A stretch of 6,725 nucleotides of DNA from Lentimicrobium sp. GTDB taxonomy: Bacteria > Bacteroidota > Bacteroidia > Flavobacteriales > Flavobacteriaceae. Under the pieces are notes generated by a model. That model saw only the letters and a list, made by a program, of their open reading frames with translations, had not been told where the DNA came from and ran no database searches. The stretch's first letter is position 1. Every line of letters starts with the position of its first letter. Of the stretch, positions 6,055 through 6,725 are shown one piece after another. Where the stretch lies: assembly GCA_022758945.1 (NCBI GenBank), contig JAEMQE010000065.1:1-6725 (forward strand), written 5' to 3'. The translations under genes and the position numbers were made by a program.

Positions 6055-6725
6055 ATGATGAAAGACATATTCGATTTTTTAATGATTTCTGGGGTTATAC
6101 TCGGAATAATCTTCATAGTTGCAACTCAATTTTCTAAAAACGGAAGAGATAAATCTATTATTTATTTGAATTTAGTAGTTTTATTTCTAATGTTAAATAA
6201 TCTCCAGGCTTTAACACTCGAAACAGTTTTTTCGGACGCCAATTTTTTCATTAAACGGTTACAAATTCCTTGGTATGTACTCATATTTCCGTCTTTTTAC
6301 ACCTTTTTAATTTATTATCTTAAGATTGAAAGGAAGAAATCCTCCTTTGTTTATGTCTCTATTTCGCTATTTATATTTGAAATAGCCATAAGAATTGTGT
6401 TGATCCCTCATTTCTTTAATGAAAATAATAATTTTTTTATTGCAAAATATGCACAAATTGAGGAAATAATAAATGCTTCCTATTCCGTATTTCTCTTTAT
6501 AAAAGCAATTATCATACTTTTCAATTATTCAGAATTGTACCAACAAGTTTTAACTTTTGATAATGTAAAATGGCTTAAAAATTTTATGTTTTTTGGCAGT
6601 TTTGTCATACTTATGTGGGTTTGTGCCATAGTATTAAATTTAGACAAGGTATTAAATCGTCAAGTTTTTATCTATTATCCGTTACGATTAAGCAGTACGG
6701 GGCTTTTGTATTGGATTAGTTATCA
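6055..6725 (+). CDS. Membrane N-terminal part of a probable AraC-type regulator (3' end outside window)
   Basis: The frame is open from ATG ATG at 6055-6060 to the window end: 223 whole codons and no stop. The translation is strongly hydrophobic, with helices at about residues 8-24, 36-55, 72-90, 98-118, 141-157, 178-195 and 205-221. That is seven segments with short polar loops. The V-K-W-L-K-N-F segment (171-177) before helix 6 and the Y-Y-P-L-R-L ... Y-W-I-S-Y segment at the end (207-223) resemble the seven-helix sensor part of membrane-bound AraC/XylS-type regulators common in Flavobacteriia, in which a cytoplasmic helix-turn-helix domain follows. That domain is not in the window, so the regulator assignment is inferred. 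Either ATG could start translation. It begins 60 bases after the SprT-like gene, and I see no convincing promoter or terminator in that gap. Confidence 0.6.
   Translation, partial: MMKDIFDFLMISGVILGIIFIVATQFSKNGRDKSIIYLNLVVLFLMLNNLQALTLETVFSDANFFIKRLQIPWYVLIFPSFYTFLIYYLKIERKKSSFVYVSISLFIFEIAIRIVLIPHFFNENNNFFIAKYAQIEEIINASYSVFLFIKAIIILFNYSELYQQVLTFDNVKWLKNFMFFGSFVILMWVCAIVLNLDKVLNRQVFIYYPLRLSSTGLLYWISY

Noticed and set aside
1..6725. Defence system, CRISPR array, mobile element or prophage
   Set aside because: I saw no spaced direct repeats, transposase or phage-type proteins, and no known defence gene; codon use and base composition look even across the window.

Overview
The window looks like ordinary chromosomal sequence from a member of the Bacteroidota, most likely a Flavobacterium-type organism. 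The base composition is AT-rich, Shine-Dalgarno sequences are missing and start codons follow A-rich leaders. One intergenic region holds a Bacteroidota-type -7 element (TAnnTTTG). Several proteins (the short SprT-like protease, the membrane-anchored ATP-grasp protein, the membrane-AraC regulator, the YHS protein) match types I associate with Flavobacteriia. The taxonomic call is from memory of protein families, not from a search. I see no tRNA, rRNA, CRISPR array, insertion sequence or phage gene. No stretch over 300 bases lacks a gene; the longest gap is 134 bases (4133-4266).

Layout. (1) 1-596, plus strand: the 3' end of a YHS-domain protein gene, then a small four-helix DoxX-family membrane protein. 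(2) 653-3560, plus strand: a tight cluster of a DinB-like protein, an NRDE/TANGO2-family protein (13-base overlap with the DinB gene), an ATP-grasp ligase with a hydrophobic N-terminal segment, and a six-helix LysE-like exporter (3 bases after the ligase stop). (3) 3566-4132, minus strand: a GNAT acetyltransferase that meets the exporter gene tail to tail, with only 5 bases between. (4) 4267-5994, plus strand: a classical SDR oxidoreductase, an N-terminally extended DUF167/YggU-family protein, and a SprT-like zinc metalloprotein that starts at TTG. (5) 6055 to the window end, plus strand: the membrane N-terminal part of what is probably an AraC-type regulator; its DNA-binding part lies outside the window.

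How the genes may work together. The DinB-NRDE-ATP-grasp-LysE run has the spacing of a single operon. A peptide- or amide-bond-forming ligase directly followed by an exporter of small amino-acid-like molecules suggests a make-and-export unit, but substrate and product cannot be read from the sequence. The rest looks like housekeeping or poorly characterised conserved genes. I found no clear new defence system or mobile system. The four-gene cluster is the best candidate for an undescribed pathway.
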